Source of the DNA: Aquabacterium sp.
Lineage (GTDB): Bacteria > Pseudomonadota > Gammaproteobacteria > Burkholderiales > Burkholderiaceae_C
Direction: 5' to 3'
DNA: 64,000 bases
NCBI RefSeq assembly: GCF_016234775.1
Contig: NZ_JACRAH010000001.1
Coordinates: 248,001 to 312,000 of the forward strand
The notes under the pieces were generated by a model that had not been told where the DNA came from, did no database searches, and saw only the letters and a program-made list of their open reading frames with translations. Both the position numbers and the translations under genes were made by a program. Shown piece by piece: positions 44,255 through 55,304 of this stretch. Numbering within the stretch: the stretch's first letter is position 1; each line of letters starts with the position of its first letter.

Positions 44255-45043
44255 TCAGAGTGCTTCGCTGCTGCCAGCCATCACGTGGCTGAAGCCGCCA
44301 TCCACGTAGGTGATTTCGGCGGTGACGCCTGCAGCCAGGTCGGACAGCATGAAGGCGGCGACGTTGCCGACGTCCTCAATCGTCACGTTGCGGCGCAGCG
44401 GCGCGTTTTCTTCCACCACGCTCAGGATCTTGCTGAAGCCCTTGATGCCGGCAGCTGCCAGCGTCTTGATCGGGCCTGCCGAGATGCCGTTGACGCGGAT
44501 GCCCTTGGGGCCCAGGCTGGCGGCCGTGTAGCGCACGCTGGCTTCCAGCGAGGCCTTGGCCAGACCCATGGTGTTGTATGCCGGCACAATGCGCTCCGAG
44601 CCCAGATAGGACAGGGTCAGCAGGGCGGCGCGCTCGTTCAGGTAAGGCAGGGCCGCCTTGGCCATGGCCGGGAAGCTGTAAGCCGAGATGTCGTGCGCAA
44701 TGCGAAACGATTCGCGCGACAGGCCTTCCAGGAAGTCGCCGGCAATGGCTTCGCGAGGTGCAAAACCGATCGAGTGCACGAAGCCATCGATCTTGGGCCA
44801 GGTCTTGGCCAGATCCGCGAACATGGCGTCGATCTGCTCGTCGCTGCCGACGTCGCAATCGAAGATCAATTCAGAGTCGAATTCCTTGGCGAACTCGGTG
44901 ATCCGGTCCTTGAAACGTTCACCAACGTAGCTGAATGCCAGTTCGGCGCCTTCGCGTTTGCAGGCTTTGGCGATCCCGTAGGCGATCGAGCGGTTGGAAA
45001 GCAGGCCGGTGATCAGCAGGCGTTTGCCGGCGAGAAATCCCAT
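44255..45043 (-). CDS. fabI: Enoyl-[acyl-carrier-protein] reductase (NADH)
   Basis: An SDR enzyme of 262 residues, last reduction step of fatty acid elongation and the triclosan target in many bacteria. FabI features are [39 protein letters not shown] and the catalytic Tyr-x6-Tyr-x6-Lys arrangement in [21 protein letters not shown]. The C-terminal [13 protein letters not shown] loop is also present. The start ATG at 45043 follows a GGAG-like site. The 309-base gap to rimP holds the latter's promoter and leader. Confidence 0.96.
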   Translation of the reverse strand: MGFLAGKRLLITGLLSNRSIAYGIAKACKREGAELAFSYVGERFKDRITEFAKEFDSELIFDCDVGSDEQIDAMFADLAKTWPKIDGFVHSIGFAPREAIAGDFLEGLSRESFRIAHDISAYSFPAMAKAALPYLNERAALLTLSYLGSERIVPAYNTMGLAKASLEASVRYTAASLGPKGIRVNGISAGPIKTLAAAGIKGFSKILSVVEENAPLRRNVTIEDVGNVAAFMLSDLAAGVTAEITYVDGGFSHVMAGSSEAL

Positions 45044-45123
45044 GAGGTCTCCATTTTGGGTACTGAACCAGCCACGGATTTTGGCATGGCAATGTGGGTA
45101 AAAGAGAATTTGTGCCCAATCTC

Positions 45124-45152
45124 TTGATCGAGCTCGTTCCTCAGGCTAAAAT
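45124..45152 (+). promoter_or_regulatory. Sigma-70-type promoter of the rimP-nusA-infB operon
   Basis: -35 TTGATC (45124-45129) and -10 TAAAAT (45147-45152) with an optimal 17-base spacer. Transcription would start near 45159, leaving a leader of about 190 bases before rimP. Confidence 0.7.
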
Positions 45153-45277
45153 GCGGGATTCGCTGCTTTTGCGGAAAGACTGGCTTTGAGCTCTCGCAAT
45201 CCTCGTTCAATGTGTTCGGGGGCTGCTAGCAGGTTTATTGGGCAGGGCTGAAAGCAGCACGTCTCGTGTTTGTCACG

Positions 45278-45307
45278 AATGGGCGGGTCTTCCGGCCCAT
45301 TTTTTTT
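45278..45307 (+). terminator. Attenuator-like intrinsic terminator in the rimP leader
   Basis: AATGGGCGG (45278-45286) pairs with CCG-g-CCCATT (45292-45301), one bulged G, five-base loop, followed by a run of T to 45307. It lies inside the leader of an essential operon, so read-through must be controlled. ATTGGGC at 45237-45243 could pair with the same 3' arm with one mismatch, as an alternative fold. Confidence 0.75.
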
Positions 45308-45352
45308 GCTCGATTGTTTTTTAAGCGCTGATTGAAACGCTGATAGGACTGG

Positions 45353-46030
45353 ATGACAGGGTTGATGACCTCGTGGCTCAAAGTTGTTGAAACCACCGTG
45401 ACCGGCCTCGGTTACGAGATTGTGGACTGCGAACGCAGTTCGCAGGGTTTGCTGCGTGTGTACATCGATCGTCTGCCTGAAGGTGTCTACGACTTGCCTG
45501 GTGATGTGGTCACCGTGGACGATTGCGAGAAGGTCACGCGTCAGTTGCAGTATGCGCTGGAAACAATCGATGCCGATTACGCCCGTCTGGAAGTGTCCTC
45601 GCCTGGCGTGGATCGCCCGCTGATCACGCCGGCGCACTTCGCGCGTTTCGTGGGTGAAGAAGTCGCGATCAGCCTGAAGGTTCCTTTCCAGGGGCGCAAA
45701 AAATACAGCGGCATCCTGTGTCAGTCGCAAGATGCCGATCCTGCCGCCATCGAAGCGGGTCAGGCCTGGGGCCTGGTGCTGAAGTCGCCGGACGCGGACA
45801 AACCTTTGTCCAAGACGGCTGCCAAGAAGCTGGCGAAGGATCTGGCCAAGGGCATTGCCCCTGCGCCGCAGGAAGTGGATGAAGTGTTGGGTTTCACGCT
45901 CGATGAAATTCGCGAGGCACGCCTTGTGCCTGAGGTGGTTTTCAAAGGGCGTAGTGGTCGGGCGGCAACCCCGGCTGCTGGTGATGTTGCCGTAGATGAG
46001 GCGCAAGAACTCGGAGGTCAGAAGAAATGA
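45353..46030 (+). CDS. rimP: Ribosome maturation factor RimP
   Basis: 225 residues, required for 30S subunit maturation. The N-terminal domain shows [21 protein letters not shown] and [12 protein letters not shown] (RimP signature). The C-terminal SH3-like domain has [14 protein letters not shown] and [17 protein letters not shown], then a non-conserved tail of about 35 residues. The start is either the ATG at 45353 (AGGA four bases upstream) or the one at 45365. It overlaps nusA by four bases. Confidence 0.95.
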   Translation: MTGLMTSWLKVVETTVTGLGYEIVDCERSSQGLLRVYIDRLPEGVYDLPGDVVTVDDCEKVTRQLQYALETIDADYARLEVSSPGVDRPLITPAHFARFVGEEVAISLKVPFQGRKKYSGILCQSQDADPAAIEAGQAWGLVLKSPDADKPLSKTAAKKLAKDLAKGIAPAPQEVDEVLGFTLDEIREARLVPEVVFKGRSGRAATPAAGDVAVDEAQELGGQKK

Positions 46031-47502
46031 ATCGCGAATTGCTGATGTTGGTGGACGCTATTTCTCGCGAAAAGAGCGTGGACCGTGATGTGGTGTTTGG
46101 TGCGGTGGAATCCGCTCTGGCGTCCGCTACCAAGAAGCTGTACCAAGGTGAAGTCGATATTCGCGTGTCGATTGACCGTGAGAGCGGCGTGTACGAGACC
46201 TTCCGTCGTTGGCACGTGGTGCCCAACGAGGCTGGCCTGCAGCTACCTGACGCTGAAATCCTGTTGTTCGAAGCTCAGGAGCAGATTCCTGACATCGAAG
46301 TCGATGACTACATCGAAGAGGGCATTGAATCCGTGCCCATCGGCCGTATCGGTGCGCAGGCTGCCAAGCAAGTCATCCTGCAGAAGATCCGTGATGCCGA
46401 GCGCGAGCAATTGCTCAACGATTTCCTGTCGCGCGGCGAGAAGGTCTTCGTCGGTACCGTCAAGCGTCTGGACAAGGGCGACATCATCGTCGAGTCGGGC
46501 CGCGTTGAAGGCCGCCTGAAGCGCACGGAAATGATCCCGAAGGAAAACCTGCGCTCCGGCGACCGCGTTCGTGCCTACATGCTGGGTATCGATTCGCTGG
46601 CCCGGGGCCCGCAAATCATGCTGTCGCGCTCTGCGCCTGACTTCATGATCGAACTGTTCCGCCAGGAAGTGCCCGAAATCGAGCAAGGCCTGCTGGAGAT
46701 CAAGAGCTGCGCCCGTGATGCCGGTTCGCGTGCCAAGATCGCCGTGCTGTCGCATGACAAGCGCGTGGACCCGATCGGCACCTGCGTGGGCGTGCGTGGT
46801 TCGCGCGTCACCGCCGTGACCAACGAACTCGCCGGCGAGCGTGTGGACATCGTGCTGTGGTCGGAAGACCCCGCACAGTTCGTGATTGGCGCATTGGCAC
46901 CTGCCAATGTGCAATCCATTTTTGTTGACGAAGAACAGCACGCCATGGACGTGGTGGTTGACGAGGAAAACCTCGCCATCGCCATCGGTCGTGGTGGTCA
47001 GAACGTGCGCCTGGCGTCCGACCTGACCGGCTGGCGCATCAACATCATGACGGCCGAGGAATCGGCCCAGAAACAGGCTGTCGAGACCGACTCCATCCGC
47101 AAGATCTTCGTTGACAAGCTCGACGTGGACGAGGAAGTCGCCGATATCCTGATCGCAGAAGGGTTCACCAGCCTGGAAGAAGTGGCCTACGTGCCGCTGC
47201 AGGAAATGCTGGAAATCGAATCGTTTGACGAAGACACGGTCAATGAGCTGCGCACCCGCGCCAAAGATGCTTTGCTGACCATGGAAATCGCCAAGGAAGA
47301 AGAAGTCGAGACTTTGTCGGAAAATCTCAAGGGTCTGGAAGGTTTGACTCCTGAGTTGATCGCGAAGCTGGCTGAAGCTGGAATCCACACCCGTGACGAC
47401 CTGGCCGATCTGGCCGTGGACGAGCTCACTGAAATCACCGCCGTGTCTGATGAACAAGCACGTGCCCTGATTCTCAAGGCCCGTGAACACTGGTTTGCCT
47501 GA
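46027..47502 (+). CDS. nusA: Transcription termination/antitermination factor NusA
   Basis: 491 residues. The N-terminal RNA-polymerase-binding domain (about 1-125), the S1 domain ([20 protein letters not shown]), KH1 ([19 protein letters not shown]) and KH2 ([18 protein letters not shown]) are all present. Two C-terminal acidic helix-hairpin repeats (about 365-490) match the AR1/AR2 repeats of proteobacterial NusA. The ATG lies inside the rimP stop (ATGA), so the two are translationally coupled. Confidence 0.97.
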   Translation: MNRELLMLVDAISREKSVDRDVVFGAVESALASATKKLYQGEVDIRVSIDRESGVYETFRRWHVVPNEAGLQLPDAEILLFEAQEQIPDIEVDDYIEEGIESVPIGRIGAQAAKQVILQKIRDAEREQLLNDFLSRGEKVFVGTVKRLDKGDIIVESGRVEGRLKRTEMIPKENLRSGDRVRAYMLGIDSLARGPQIMLSRSAPDFMIELFRQEVPEIEQGLLEIKSCARDAGSRAKIAVLSHDKRVDPIGTCVGVRGSRVTAVTNELAGERVDIVLWSEDPAQFVIGALAPANVQSIFVDEEQHAMDVVVDEENLAIAIGRGGQNVRLASDLTGWRINIMTAEESAQKQAVETDSIRKIFVDKLDVDEEVADILIAEGFTSLEEVAYVPLQEMLEIESFDEDTVNELRTRAKDALLTMEIAKEEEVETLSENLKGLEGLTPELIAKLAEAGIHTRDDLADLAVDELTEITAVSDEQARALILKAREHWFA

Positions 47503-47561
47503 TCGCCCCCAGCTCCAAACACTCGACTCATTTGCAAGCAAGCTCATCAAGGATTAACACA

Positions 47562-50500
47562 ATGGCCGTGACCACCGTCGCACAATTCGCCGCGGAGCTG
47601 AATCGCCCGGCTGCGACACTGCTGGATCAGCTGCATTCTGCTGGCGTGCCCAAAGGCGCACCGGAAGATGTGCTCACGGAAGCCGATAAGGAGCGTCTGC
47701 TGGATCACCTGCGCAGCGCCCACGGCTCCGCAGGCGCAGATCGCAAGAAGATCACCCTGACCCGCAAGTCGACCACCGAAATCAAGCAAGCCGATGCCTC
47801 TGGCAAGGCGCGCACCATCCAGGTGGAAGTCAAGAAGAAGCGCGTTTTCGTCAAGCGTGATGACGCTACTGGCGGCGACGAAGCCGTCAATGCCGCACAA
47901 GCTGCCCAGGAAGAAGCCGAACTGGCTCGCCGGGAAGAAGAAGCGCGCGCTCAGGCTGAAGCGCTTCGTGTGCAGGAAGAACAACTGGCCGAAGCCCGTC
48001 GCCTGCGTGAAGAGCAGGAGCGCCGCGAACGTGACGAAGCAGAAGCGCGTGCTCGTGCTGCTGCCGAACAGGCTGCGCGTGATCTGGCCGAGCGTGAACT
48101 GGCTGCCAAGAAGGGCGGCAAGGCCGCTGTGGCAGCCAAGACTGCCGAGCAGGATGCCGCTGAACGCGAAGCCGCTGCCGCACGCCGTGCCGCCGCGCTC
48201 GAAGCCGGCCGCGCTGAAGCCGCTGCCTTGACGGCTGCCGCACAACGTGGCTCGCGTAGTGGTCAAGCGAAGGCTGCTGCCGAGAAGGCTGCGGCTGAAG
48301 AGGCCAAGGTTGCCAGCGCTGTGGAAGAGGCCAAGGTTCAGGAAGCCGTTGCGCAAGCTGCTGCGCCTGCACCAGCCCCTGCGCCGGCCGTGGCGCCCAC
48401 CATGCCGCTGCCTGTCGCTGATGCACCAAAGCCCACCGCCGTGCGTGTGGTGAAGGCTGCAGATATCGAAGCTGAAGAAAAGCAAAAGGCTGCTGATCTG
48501 GCCAATCGCCGCAAGGCCGCGGAAGCTGAAGCTGCCGCCATCCGCGCGATGATGAATGCACCCAAGAAGGTGCTCACTGCCAAGAAGCCAGAAGAACCCA
48601 AGCCTGCCGAAGCGGCCATCAAGGGCACGATTCACAAGCCCAAGGGCGCGCCTGGCGCTGCTGCTCCTGCAGCTGGTGCTGGTGCCAAGCCTGGCGACAA
48701 GAAGTCGGTCAAGTCCGAAAAGCTGTCGTCGAGCTGGGCCAATGACGACAAGAAGCGCGGCGGACCTACGCCGGCCAAGGGCCGCACCGATGCAGGTGCT
48801 GGTGCGAACCGTGGTGGCTGGAAGGCCCCTGGTGGTGGCCGTGGCGGCCGTCGTGGTGACCGAGGCGATCGTGGTGACAACCAGTCCAACTTCGTGGCAC
48901 CGACCGAGCCGCAAATCCTGGAAGTCCACATTCCCGAGACCATCTCCGTGGCCGACCTGGCTCACAAGATGTCGGTGAAGGCTTCCGAGCTCATCAAGCA
49001 GATGATGAAGCTGGGTCAGATGGTCACCATCAACCAGCAGCTGGACCAGGAAACCGCCATGATTCTGGTGGAAGAAATGGGCCACAAGGCGTTTGCCGCC
49101 AAGCTGGACGATCCTGATGCCTTCCTGGAAGAAGAACACGAAGATCAAACGGCAGAGTCGCTGCCACGTGCGCCTGTCGTGACCGTCATGGGTCACGTCG
49201 ACCACGGCAAGACCTCGCTGCTGGACTACATCCGTACGACCCGCGTGGCCTCTGGCGAAGCCGGTGGCATCACGCAGCACATCGGTGCGTACCACGTGGA
49301 CACGCCTCGCGGCATGATCACCTTCCTCGACACCCCGGGTCACGAAGCCTTCACGGCCATGCGTGCTCGCGGTGCCAAGGCAACCGACCTGGTGATTCTG
49401 GTGGTGGCGGCCGATGACGGCGTCATGCCCCAGACCAAGGAAGCCATCCACCACGCCAAGGCTGCGGGTGTGCCCATCGTTGTGGCGATCAACAAGATCG
49501 ACAAGCCTGGTGCCAACCTCGACCGCGTGAAGCAAGAGCTGGTTGCCGAAGAAGTCGTGCCTGAAGAATACGGCGGTGATTCACCCTTCGTGCCGGTGTC
49601 GGCCAAGGTGGGTACCGGTATCGACGATCTGCTGGAGCAAGTGCTGCTGCAGGCCGAAGTGCTGGAACTGAAGGCCCCGGCTGCCTCCATGGCCAAGGGC
49701 CTGGTGATCGAAGCCCGTCTGGACAAGGGCCGCGGCCCTGTGGCCACCGTGCTGGTGCAGTCCGGTACGCTCAAGCGTGGCGACGTGGTTCTGGCTGGTT
49801 CCAGCTATGGCCGTGTCCGCGCCATGCTCGACGAAAATGGCAAGAACGCCACCGAAGCCGGTCCTTCCATTCCCGTGGAAATCCAGGGCCTCACCGAGGT
49901 GCCGGGCGCTGGCGACGAGTTCATGGTGCTGAGCGACGAACGCCGTGCCCGTGAAATCGCCACCTTCCGTCAAGGCAAGTACCGTGACGTCAAGCTGGCC
50001 AAGCAACAGGCCGCCAAGCTGGAAAACATGTTCGAGAACATGGGTCAGGGCGATGTCCAGACCCTGGGCCTGATCATCAAGGCCGACGTGCAAGGTTCGC
50101 AGGAAGCCCTGGCTACCTCGCTGCTCAAGCTGTCGACGCCCGAAGTCAAGGTTCAGATCGTGCACGCCGCCGTCGGTGGCATCAGCGAGTCGGACGTCAA
50201 CCTCAGCATTGCCTCGAAGGCCGTCATCATCGGCTTCAACACCCGTGCTGACGCCGGTGCGCGCAAGCTGGCCGAGAACAACGGCGTGGACATCCGCTAC
50301 TACAACATCATTTACGACGCTGTGGATGATGTGAAGGCAGCGATGGGCGGCATGCTGGCACCCGAACAACGTGAAGAAGTCATCGGTTCTGCCGAGATTC
50401 GTCAGGTGTTCATCGCCTCCAAGATTGGTACGATCGCAGGTTGTATGGTCACCAACGGCGTGGTCCGCCGCAGCGCTCGTCTGCGACTGCTGCGCGAAAA

Positions 50501-50669
50501 CGTGGTCATCTACACCGGCGAGCTGGAAGGTCTCAAGCGCTTCAAGGACGACGTCAAGGAAGTGCGCGAAGGTTTCGAGTGTGGTCTCAATATCAAGGGC
50601 TACAACGACATCAAGGAAGGCGACGTCCTCGAGTTCTTCGAAATCAAGGAAGTGGCCCGTACGCTGTAA
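47562..50669 (+). CDS. infB: Translation initiation factor IF-2
   Basis: 1035 residues. The IF2-N module ([22 protein letters not shown]) is followed by a long Ala/Glu/Lys/Arg-rich, probably coiled segment to about residue 430. A Gly/Arg-rich linker ([14 protein letters not shown]) precedes the second IF2-N module. The G domain starts near residue 543, with [17 protein letters not shown] and NKID; domains II-IV complete the protein. It recruits fMet-tRNA to the 30S subunit. The ATG at 47562 is the family start. An internal start for a short IF2 form is possible but not shown by sequence. Confidence 0.97.
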   Translation: MAVTTVAQFAAELNRPAATLLDQLHSAGVPKGAPEDVLTEADKERLLDHLRSAHGSAGADRKKITLTRKSTTEIKQADASGKARTIQVEVKKKRVFVKRDDATGGDEAVNAAQAAQEEAELARREEEARAQAEALRVQEEQLAEARRLREEQERRERDEAEARARAAAEQAARDLAERELAAKKGGKAAVAAKTAEQDAAEREAAAARRAAALEAGRAEAAALTAAAQRGSRSGQAKAAAEKAAAEEAKVASAVEEAKVQEAVAQAAAPAPAPAPAVAPTMPLPVADAPKPTAVRVVKAADIEAEEKQKAADLANRRKAAEAEAAAIRAMMNAPKKVLTAKKPEEPKPAEAAIKGTIHKPKGAPGAAAPAAGAGAKPGDKKSVKSEKLSSSWANDDKKRGGPTPAKGRTDAGAGANRGGWKAPGGGRGGRRGDRGDRGDNQSNFVAPTEPQILEVHIPETISVADLAHKMSVKASELIKQMMKLGQMVTINQQLDQETAMILVEEMGHKAFAAKLDDPDAFLEEEHEDQTAESLPRAPVVTVMGHVDHGKTSLLDYIRTTRVASGEAGGITQHIGAYHVDTPRGMITFLDTPGHEAFTAMRARGAKATDLVILVVAADDGVMPQTKEAIHHAKAAGVPIVVAINKIDKPGANLDRVKQELVAEEVVPEEYGGDSPFVPVSAKVGTGIDDLLEQVLLQAEVLELKAPAASMAKGLVIEARLDKGRGPVATVLVQSGTLKRGDVVLAGSSYGRVRAMLDENGKNATEAGPSIPVEIQGLTEVPGAGDEFMVLSDERRAREIATFRQGKYRDVKLAKQQAAKLENMFENMGQGDVQTLGLIIKADVQGSQEALATSLLKLSTPEVKVQIVHAAVGGISESDVNLSIASKAVIIGFNTRADAGARKLAENNGVDIRYYNIIYDAVDDVKAAMGGMLAPEQREEVIGSAEIRQVFIASKIGTIAGCMVTNGVVRRSARLRLLRENVVIYTGELEGLKRFKDDVKEVREGFECGLNIKGYNDIKEGDVLEFFEIKEVARTL

Positions 50670-50696
50670 ACAAACGCACAGGCTACCCCCCCGAAC

Positions 50697-50724
50697 AACC
50701 CCGCCTGAACCCAGGCGGGGTTTG
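50697..50724 (+). terminator. Terminator-like hairpin between infB and rbfA
   Basis: AACCCCGCCT (50697-50706) with AGGCGGGGTT (50713-50722), loop GAACCC, followed by only three T (TTTG). It is probably a partial terminator or mRNA stabiliser, since rbfA and truB are expected to share this operon. Confidence 0.6.
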
Positions 50725-50765
50725 TGCTTGAAGGGATGCCACTGCGCCGACAGCAGGAATTCACC

Positions 50766-51182
50766 ATGCGCCATAAACGTTCTACCCCCAACCGCAGCTT
50801 GCGCGTCAACGATCAGATCCAGCGGGATGTGGCCGAGTTGATCCGTGACCTGAAAGACCCGCGCATCGGCAGCATGGTGACGATCACCAATGTGGAAGTG
50901 ACGCCGGATTACGCCCACGCCAAGATCGGTTTTTCTCTCCTGGTGGGAGACCCTGTCGAGTGCGAAAAGGGCCTCAACGAAGCGGCCGGCTACATCCGCA
51001 ATGGTTTGTTCAAGCGCCTGCAGATCCATACCGTTCCTACCTTGCACTTCCACTTTGACCGCACCACCGAGCGTGCGCTGGAGTTGAGCGCACTGATCAA
51101 CCGCGCCGTGGCCGACAAGGCCAAGGATGCAGATGAGCAAGCCGCAGCGTCAGAGGGCAAAGACGGAGGCGAACAGCCTTGA
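50766..51182 (+). CDS. rbfA: 30S ribosome-binding factor A
   Basis: 138 residues, a KH-like protein for late 30S maturation and cold adaptation. The core is [41 protein letters not shown] and [16 protein letters not shown] charged tail of about 25 residues follows. The ATG at 50766 follows agcaggaattcacc. Its stop overlaps the truB start. Confidence 0.95.
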   Translation: MRHKRSTPNRSLRVNDQIQRDVAELIRDLKDPRIGSMVTITNVEVTPDYAHAKIGFSLLVGDPVECEKGLNEAAGYIRNGLFKRLQIHTVPTLHFHFDRTTERALELSALINRAVADKAKDADEQAAASEGKDGGEQP

Positions 51183-52219
51183 ACAAGCCCGTGCGTCAAC
51201 CGCGTCGCCAACTGCATGGCGTCATCCTGCTTGACAAGCCTCTGGGCCTGTCGAGCAACGATGCATTGCAGAAGGTGCGCCGCTTGATGCGCGCTGAAAA
51301 GGCGGGTCATACCGGCACGCTGGACCCGCTGGCGACCGGTTTGTTGCCGCTGTGCTTTGGTGCAGCCACCAAGTTTTCTCAGGTGTCCCTGGACGCCGAC
51401 AAGCGCTACACCGCCACGCTGAAGCTCGGGCAGACCACGACGACGGGTGATGCCGAAGGCGAGATCCTGCAGACTCGCCCGGTGACGGCCGAGCAGGTGA
51501 ACGCAAGCCGCATCGCCGAGGCCTGCGAGGCCTTCACCGGCCCCATCTCGCAGATCCCACCCATGCACTCGGCGCTGAAGCATCAGGGCCGTGCGCTGTA
51601 TGAATATGCCCGCGAAGGCATCGAGATCGAGCGCCCCGCCCGTGACGTGACCATTCATGCGATTGACATCGTCAGCTGGCAAGGTGACGAGTTGGTGCTG
51701 GATGTTCGCTGCAGCAAGGGCACGTATATCCGTACGCTGGCCCAGGATATCGGCGAACATTTAGGCTGCGGTGCGCACCTGATCGGCTTGCGCCGTACAG
51801 GCAGCGGCGGCGTGAGCCTGCAAGGCGCGGTGACGCTGGATGCCATGCTGGCCATGTCCGAGCAAGAGCGTGACGCGCACTTGCAGCCGGCCGATGTTTT
51901 GTTGAATGATTGGGCCGATGTGCTGTTGTCCGAGTCGGAGGCCGCGCGCTTTCTGACCGGCCTGCGTCGTCGGACGCATCTGGCGGACGCGGCCCAAGTG
52001 CGTGTCTACGGTCCTGTGCCTGGCCAAGGCAAGGGCGAAGGCCGCGTCTTGCTGGGCAGCGCCCACATCAAGGCCGGTGAATTGATCCCGACGCGTCTGC
52101 TGAGTCCAACTGAAGTACAAGGCCTGCTTGAAGTGCAGGCCGCGGTTCAGGCGACAGTGCAGACGCAAACCGAAACCGCTGACGCCGCCGCGCTACGTCA
52201 GCCCGACCCTGTTCTTTGA
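51179..52219 (+). CDS. truB: tRNA pseudouridine-55 synthase
   Basis: 346 residues, makes pseudouridine 55 in the T loop of tRNAs. Blocks are [19 protein letters not shown], catalytic Asp49 in [36 protein letters not shown] and [14 protein letters not shown]. It starts with a rare TTG at 51179 that overlaps the rbfA stop (TTGA); GGAGG nine bases upstream supports it, and no ATG is in a suitable place. The C-terminus has an extra Thr/Ala-rich tail after the PUA-like part. Confidence 0.94.
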   Translation: MNKPVRQPRRQLHGVILLDKPLGLSSNDALQKVRRLMRAEKAGHTGTLDPLATGLLPLCFGAATKFSQVSLDADKRYTATLKLGQTTTTGDAEGEILQTRPVTAEQVNASRIAEACEAFTGPISQIPPMHSALKHQGRALYEYAREGIEIERPARDVTIHAIDIVSWQGDELVLDVRCSKGTYIRTLAQDIGEHLGCGAHLIGLRRTGSGGVSLQGAVTLDAMLAMSEQERDAHLQPADVLLNDWADVLLSESEAARFLTGLRRRTHLADAAQVRVYGPVPGQGKGEGRVLLGSAHIKAGELIPTRLLSPTEVQGLLEVQAAVQATVQTQTETADAAALRQPDPVL

Positions 52220-52240
52220 TTTCAGACCAGTGAGCTTCCT

Positions 52241-54067
52241 ATGAGTACTCAAATCCGCAATATTGCGATCATCGCCCACGTTGACCATGGCAAAACGACC
52301 ATGGTTGACCAATTGCTGCGTCAAAGCGGTACCTTTGCCGACCACGAAAAGGTCGTCGATACCGTGATGGACAACAACGCCATCGAACGCGAACGCGGTA
52401 TCACCATCCTGGCGAAGAACTGCGCCGTGAGCTGGGAAGGCACGCACATCAACATCGTCGACACCCCGGGCCACGCGGACTTCGGCGGTGAAGTCGAGCG
52501 CGCGCTGTCCATGGTGGACGGTGTGGTGTTGCTGATCGACGCGCAAGAAGGCCCGATGCCTCAGACGCGCTTCGTGACCAAGAAGGCACTGGCCCTGGGT
52601 CTGAAGCCCATCGTCGTGGTCAACAAGGTGGACAAGCCCGGTGCCAAGCCTGACGCCGTCGTGAACGCCGCTTTCGACCTGTTCGACAAGTTGGGTGCCA
52701 CCGACGAGCAGCTGGACTTCCCCGTGGTGTACGCATCGGGCATCAACGGCTGGACCTCGCTGGAAGAAGGCGCACCTGGTGAGAAGTGGGGCAACGACAT
52801 GTCGGCCCTGTTCAACACCGTGCTCAAGCACGTGCCTGCCCAGACGGGTGACCCTGCTGCCCCACTGCAACTGCAGATTTCGGCACTGGACTTCTCGACC
52901 TTCGTCGGTCGCATCGGCGTGGGCCGCATCAGCCAAGGCACGGCCAAGCCCGGCCAGGACGTGGTCGTGATGGAAGGCCCTGAGGGCAAGCCCATCAAGG
53001 GTCGCATCAACCAGGTGCTGACTTTCCAGGGGCTGGATCGCGTGCAAGTGACCGAAGCCGGTCCTGGCAACATCGTGCTGATCAACGGTATCGAAGACGT
53101 CAACATCGGCGTGACCGTGACCGACCCGATCAACCCGGCTCCGCTGCCCATGCTGAAGGTGGACGAGCCCACGCTGACCATGAACTTCTGCGTGAACAAC
53201 TCGCCTCTGGCCGGTCGTGAAGGCAAGTACGTGACCAGCCGTCAGATCTGGGACCGTCTGCAGAAAGAGCTGCAACACAACGTGGCCCTGCGCGTGAAGG
53301 AAACCGACGAAGACGGTATCTTCGAAGTGTGCGGTCGCGGCGAACTGCACCTGACCATCTTGCTGGAAAACATGCGCCGCGAAGGCTATGAACTGGCCGT
53401 GTCCAAGCCCCGCGTGATGTTCAAGGACATCAACGGCGAGAAGTGCGAGCCAATGGAGCTGGTCACTGCCGACGTGGAAGAAATCCACCAAGGTGGCGTG
53501 ATGCAGGCGCTGGGTCTGCGCAAGGGCGATCTGGTCAACATGGAGCCGGACGGTCATGGCCGCGTGCGCCTGGAATACCGCATTCCTGCTCGTGGCCTGA
53601 TCGGCTTCAGCAACGAATTCATGAACCTGACGCGTGGTTCTGGCCTGATCTCGTCGATCTTCGACGGCTATGAGCCGCACAAGGGTGAAATCGGTGGCCG
53701 CAAGAACGGCGTGCTGATCTCCATGGACGACGGTGAAATCTTCACCTACGCCCTGGGCAAGCTGGACGACCGTGGCCGCATGTTCGTGAAGCCGAACGAC
53801 CCCGTGTACGAAGGCATGATCGTCGGCATCCACAGCCGCGACAACGACCTGGTGGTCAACGCCACGCGAACCAAGCAGCTGACCAACTTCCGCGTGTCCG
53901 GCAAGGAAGACGCGATCAAGATCACGCCTCCGATCGACCTGACGCTGGAATACGGCGTGGACTTCATCGATGACGACGAGTTGGTCGAAATCACGCCCAA
54001 GTCGATCCGTGTGCGCAAGCGCCACCTGAAGGAACACGATCGCAAGCGTGCTTCGCGCGAAGCTTGA
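52241..54067 (+). CDS. typA: Ribosome-associated GTPase TypA/BipA
   Basis: A translational GTPase of 608 residues, involved in 50S assembly and stress adaptation. The G domain has [15 protein letters not shown], the switch region [22 protein letters not shown] and NKVDKPGA. Domains II, III and V and the BipA-specific C-terminal domain (about 480-608, [18 protein letters not shown]) are complete. It starts 21 bases after truB and ends at a strong terminator, so it may close the operon. Confidence 0.97.
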   Translation: MSTQIRNIAIIAHVDHGKTTMVDQLLRQSGTFADHEKVVDTVMDNNAIERERGITILAKNCAVSWEGTHINIVDTPGHADFGGEVERALSMVDGVVLLIDAQEGPMPQTRFVTKKALALGLKPIVVVNKVDKPGAKPDAVVNAAFDLFDKLGATDEQLDFPVVYASGINGWTSLEEGAPGEKWGNDMSALFNTVLKHVPAQTGDPAAPLQLQISALDFSTFVGRIGVGRISQGTAKPGQDVVVMEGPEGKPIKGRINQVLTFQGLDRVQVTEAGPGNIVLINGIEDVNIGVTVTDPINPAPLPMLKVDEPTLTMNFCVNNSPLAGREGKYVTSRQIWDRLQKELQHNVALRVKETDEDGIFEVCGRGELHLTILLENMRREGYELAVSKPRVMFKDINGEKCEPMELVTADVEEIHQGGVMQALGLRKGDLVNMEPDGHGRVRLEYRIPARGLIGFSNEFMNLTRGSGLISSIFDGYEPHKGEIGGRKNGVLISMDDGEIFTYALGKLDDRGRMFVKPNDPVYEGMIVGIHSRDNDLVVNATRTKQLTNFRVSGKEDAIKITPPIDLTLEYGVDFIDDDELVEITPKSIRVRKRHLKEHDRKRASREA

Positions 54068-54108
54068 AGCTGATTCACGTGCAGGCCCGAACGGGCTAGT
54101 ACGATACG

Positions 54109-54141
54109 AGGGCTGCACCTGCAAGGGTGCGGCCCTTTTTT
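54109..54141 (+). terminator. Rho-independent terminator after typA
   Basis: AGGGCTGCACC (54109-54119) with GGTGCGGCCCT (54126-54136), one T-G pair, six-base loop and T-run to 54141. Confidence 0.92.
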
Positions 54142-54158
54142 CATGTGGAGTGAAGTTG

Positions 54159-55277
54159 ATGGAAAGCTTGGTTCTGACAGAGGTGATCGGTGGCCTGGGC
54201 GTGATCACGCTCAATCGCCCCAAGGCCCTCAATGCCTTGTCGCTGGAGATGGTGCGTGAACTGCACAATGTGCTGGCTGGCTGGCGCACCGACGAGGCCG
54301 TGCTGGGCGTGTTGCTCAAGGGCGCGGGCCGGCTGGACGAGCACGGCAAGCCTCATGGCGCCGTGCATTTTTGCGCGGGCGGTGACATCCGTTTCATCCA
54401 CCAGGCAGCGGTAACGGGGGACTTGAGCCTCGACGACTTCTTCACCGAAGAGTATGCGCTGGATCACCTCATCCACACCTATCCCAAGCCATTCGTGGCC
54501 TGGATGGAGGGCATCACCATGGGTGGGGGCATGGGCCTGGCGCAGGGGGCGACGTGGCGCGTGGCCACGGAGTCCATTCGCATGGCGATGCCAGAGACGC
54601 GAATTGGCTTGTTTCCGGACGTGGCGGGTGGCTACTTTCTGTCGCGTTGTGCGGGCGCGATCGGCGAGTACCTGGGTGTGGTTGGCCCCCATCTGCACGT
54701 GACGGACGCCTTGACGCTGGGGCTGGCCGACGCGCACGCCCAGGCGGCCAGCTTGCCGGATTTGCTGGCATCGTTCAGGCAGATGCGCGCAACGTCTGCG
54801 GATGATTTGTTGAGTCGGGTGAAAGCTCATGTGGAGGCCCATGGGCTGCCAACCTTGCCGGAGGCGACAGTGACCGTGCATGCCGATCAGATCAACCGGC
54901 ATTTCAGTCTGCACACCATGCCGGAGATCGAAGCATCGCTCCAGCGCGACGACAGCGAGTGGGCTCAGGGTGTCTTGCGCCAGATGGCGGGGCATTCGCC
55001 TTTGATGATGTGCGTCACGCTGGAGCAGATCCGCCGTGCACGCTCCATGAGTCTGGCCGATGTCTTTCGCATGGAGCGCGGGATGGTCCGCCAGTGTTTC
55101 GCCTTGCGCAAGGGGCGCGATAGCGAGACGGCTGAAGGCGTACGCGCCCTAGTGATTGACAAGGATCAGCAGCCCAAATGGAGGGCAAGCAGCCTGTCTG
55201 AGGTGTCACCCGCGTCGGTGGAGGTCTTTTTTGAGTCTCCCTGGCCTTTGCGATCACACCCGCTGAGGGATTTGTGA
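54159..55277 (+). CDS. 3-hydroxyisobutyryl-CoA hydrolase-like crotonase
   Basis: 372 residues, length and motifs of HIBCH rather than of ordinary enoyl-CoA hydratase (about 260). Motifs are FCAGGDIRF (oxyanion Gly-Gly), EEYALDHLIHTYPKPFVAWMEG, MGGGMGLAQGATWRVATES, and Glu146 and Asp154 in PETRIGLFPDVAGGYFLS, which match the catalytic acids of HIBCH. The likely role is valine degradation. The C-terminal helical region follows, including RMERGMVRQCF. ATG at 54159 with GGAG upstream, 18 bases after the typA terminator. Confidence 0.88.
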   Translation: MESLVLTEVIGGLGVITLNRPKALNALSLEMVRELHNVLAGWRTDEAVLGVLLKGAGRLDEHGKPHGAVHFCAGGDIRFIHQAAVTGDLSLDDFFTEEYALDHLIHTYPKPFVAWMEGITMGGGMGLAQGATWRVATESIRMAMPETRIGLFPDVAGGYFLSRCAGAIGEYLGVVGPHLHVTDALTLGLADAHAQAASLPDLLASFRQMRATSADDLLSRVKAHVEAHGLPTLPEATVTVHADQINRHFSLHTMPEIEASLQRDDSEWAQGVLRQMAGHSPLMMCVTLEQIRRARSMSLADVFRMERGMVRQCFALRKGRDSETAEGVRALVIDKDQQPKWRASSLSEVSPASVEVFFESPWPLRSHPLRDL

Positions 55278-55304
55278 CGCGCGGATTGGGGATGCCTGGC
55301 CGGT

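Noticed and set aside
44241-44258. CTGATC-N6-GATCAG repeat at the end of fabI as terminator
   Set aside because: It overlaps the fabI stop codon and has no T-run. It could be chance.
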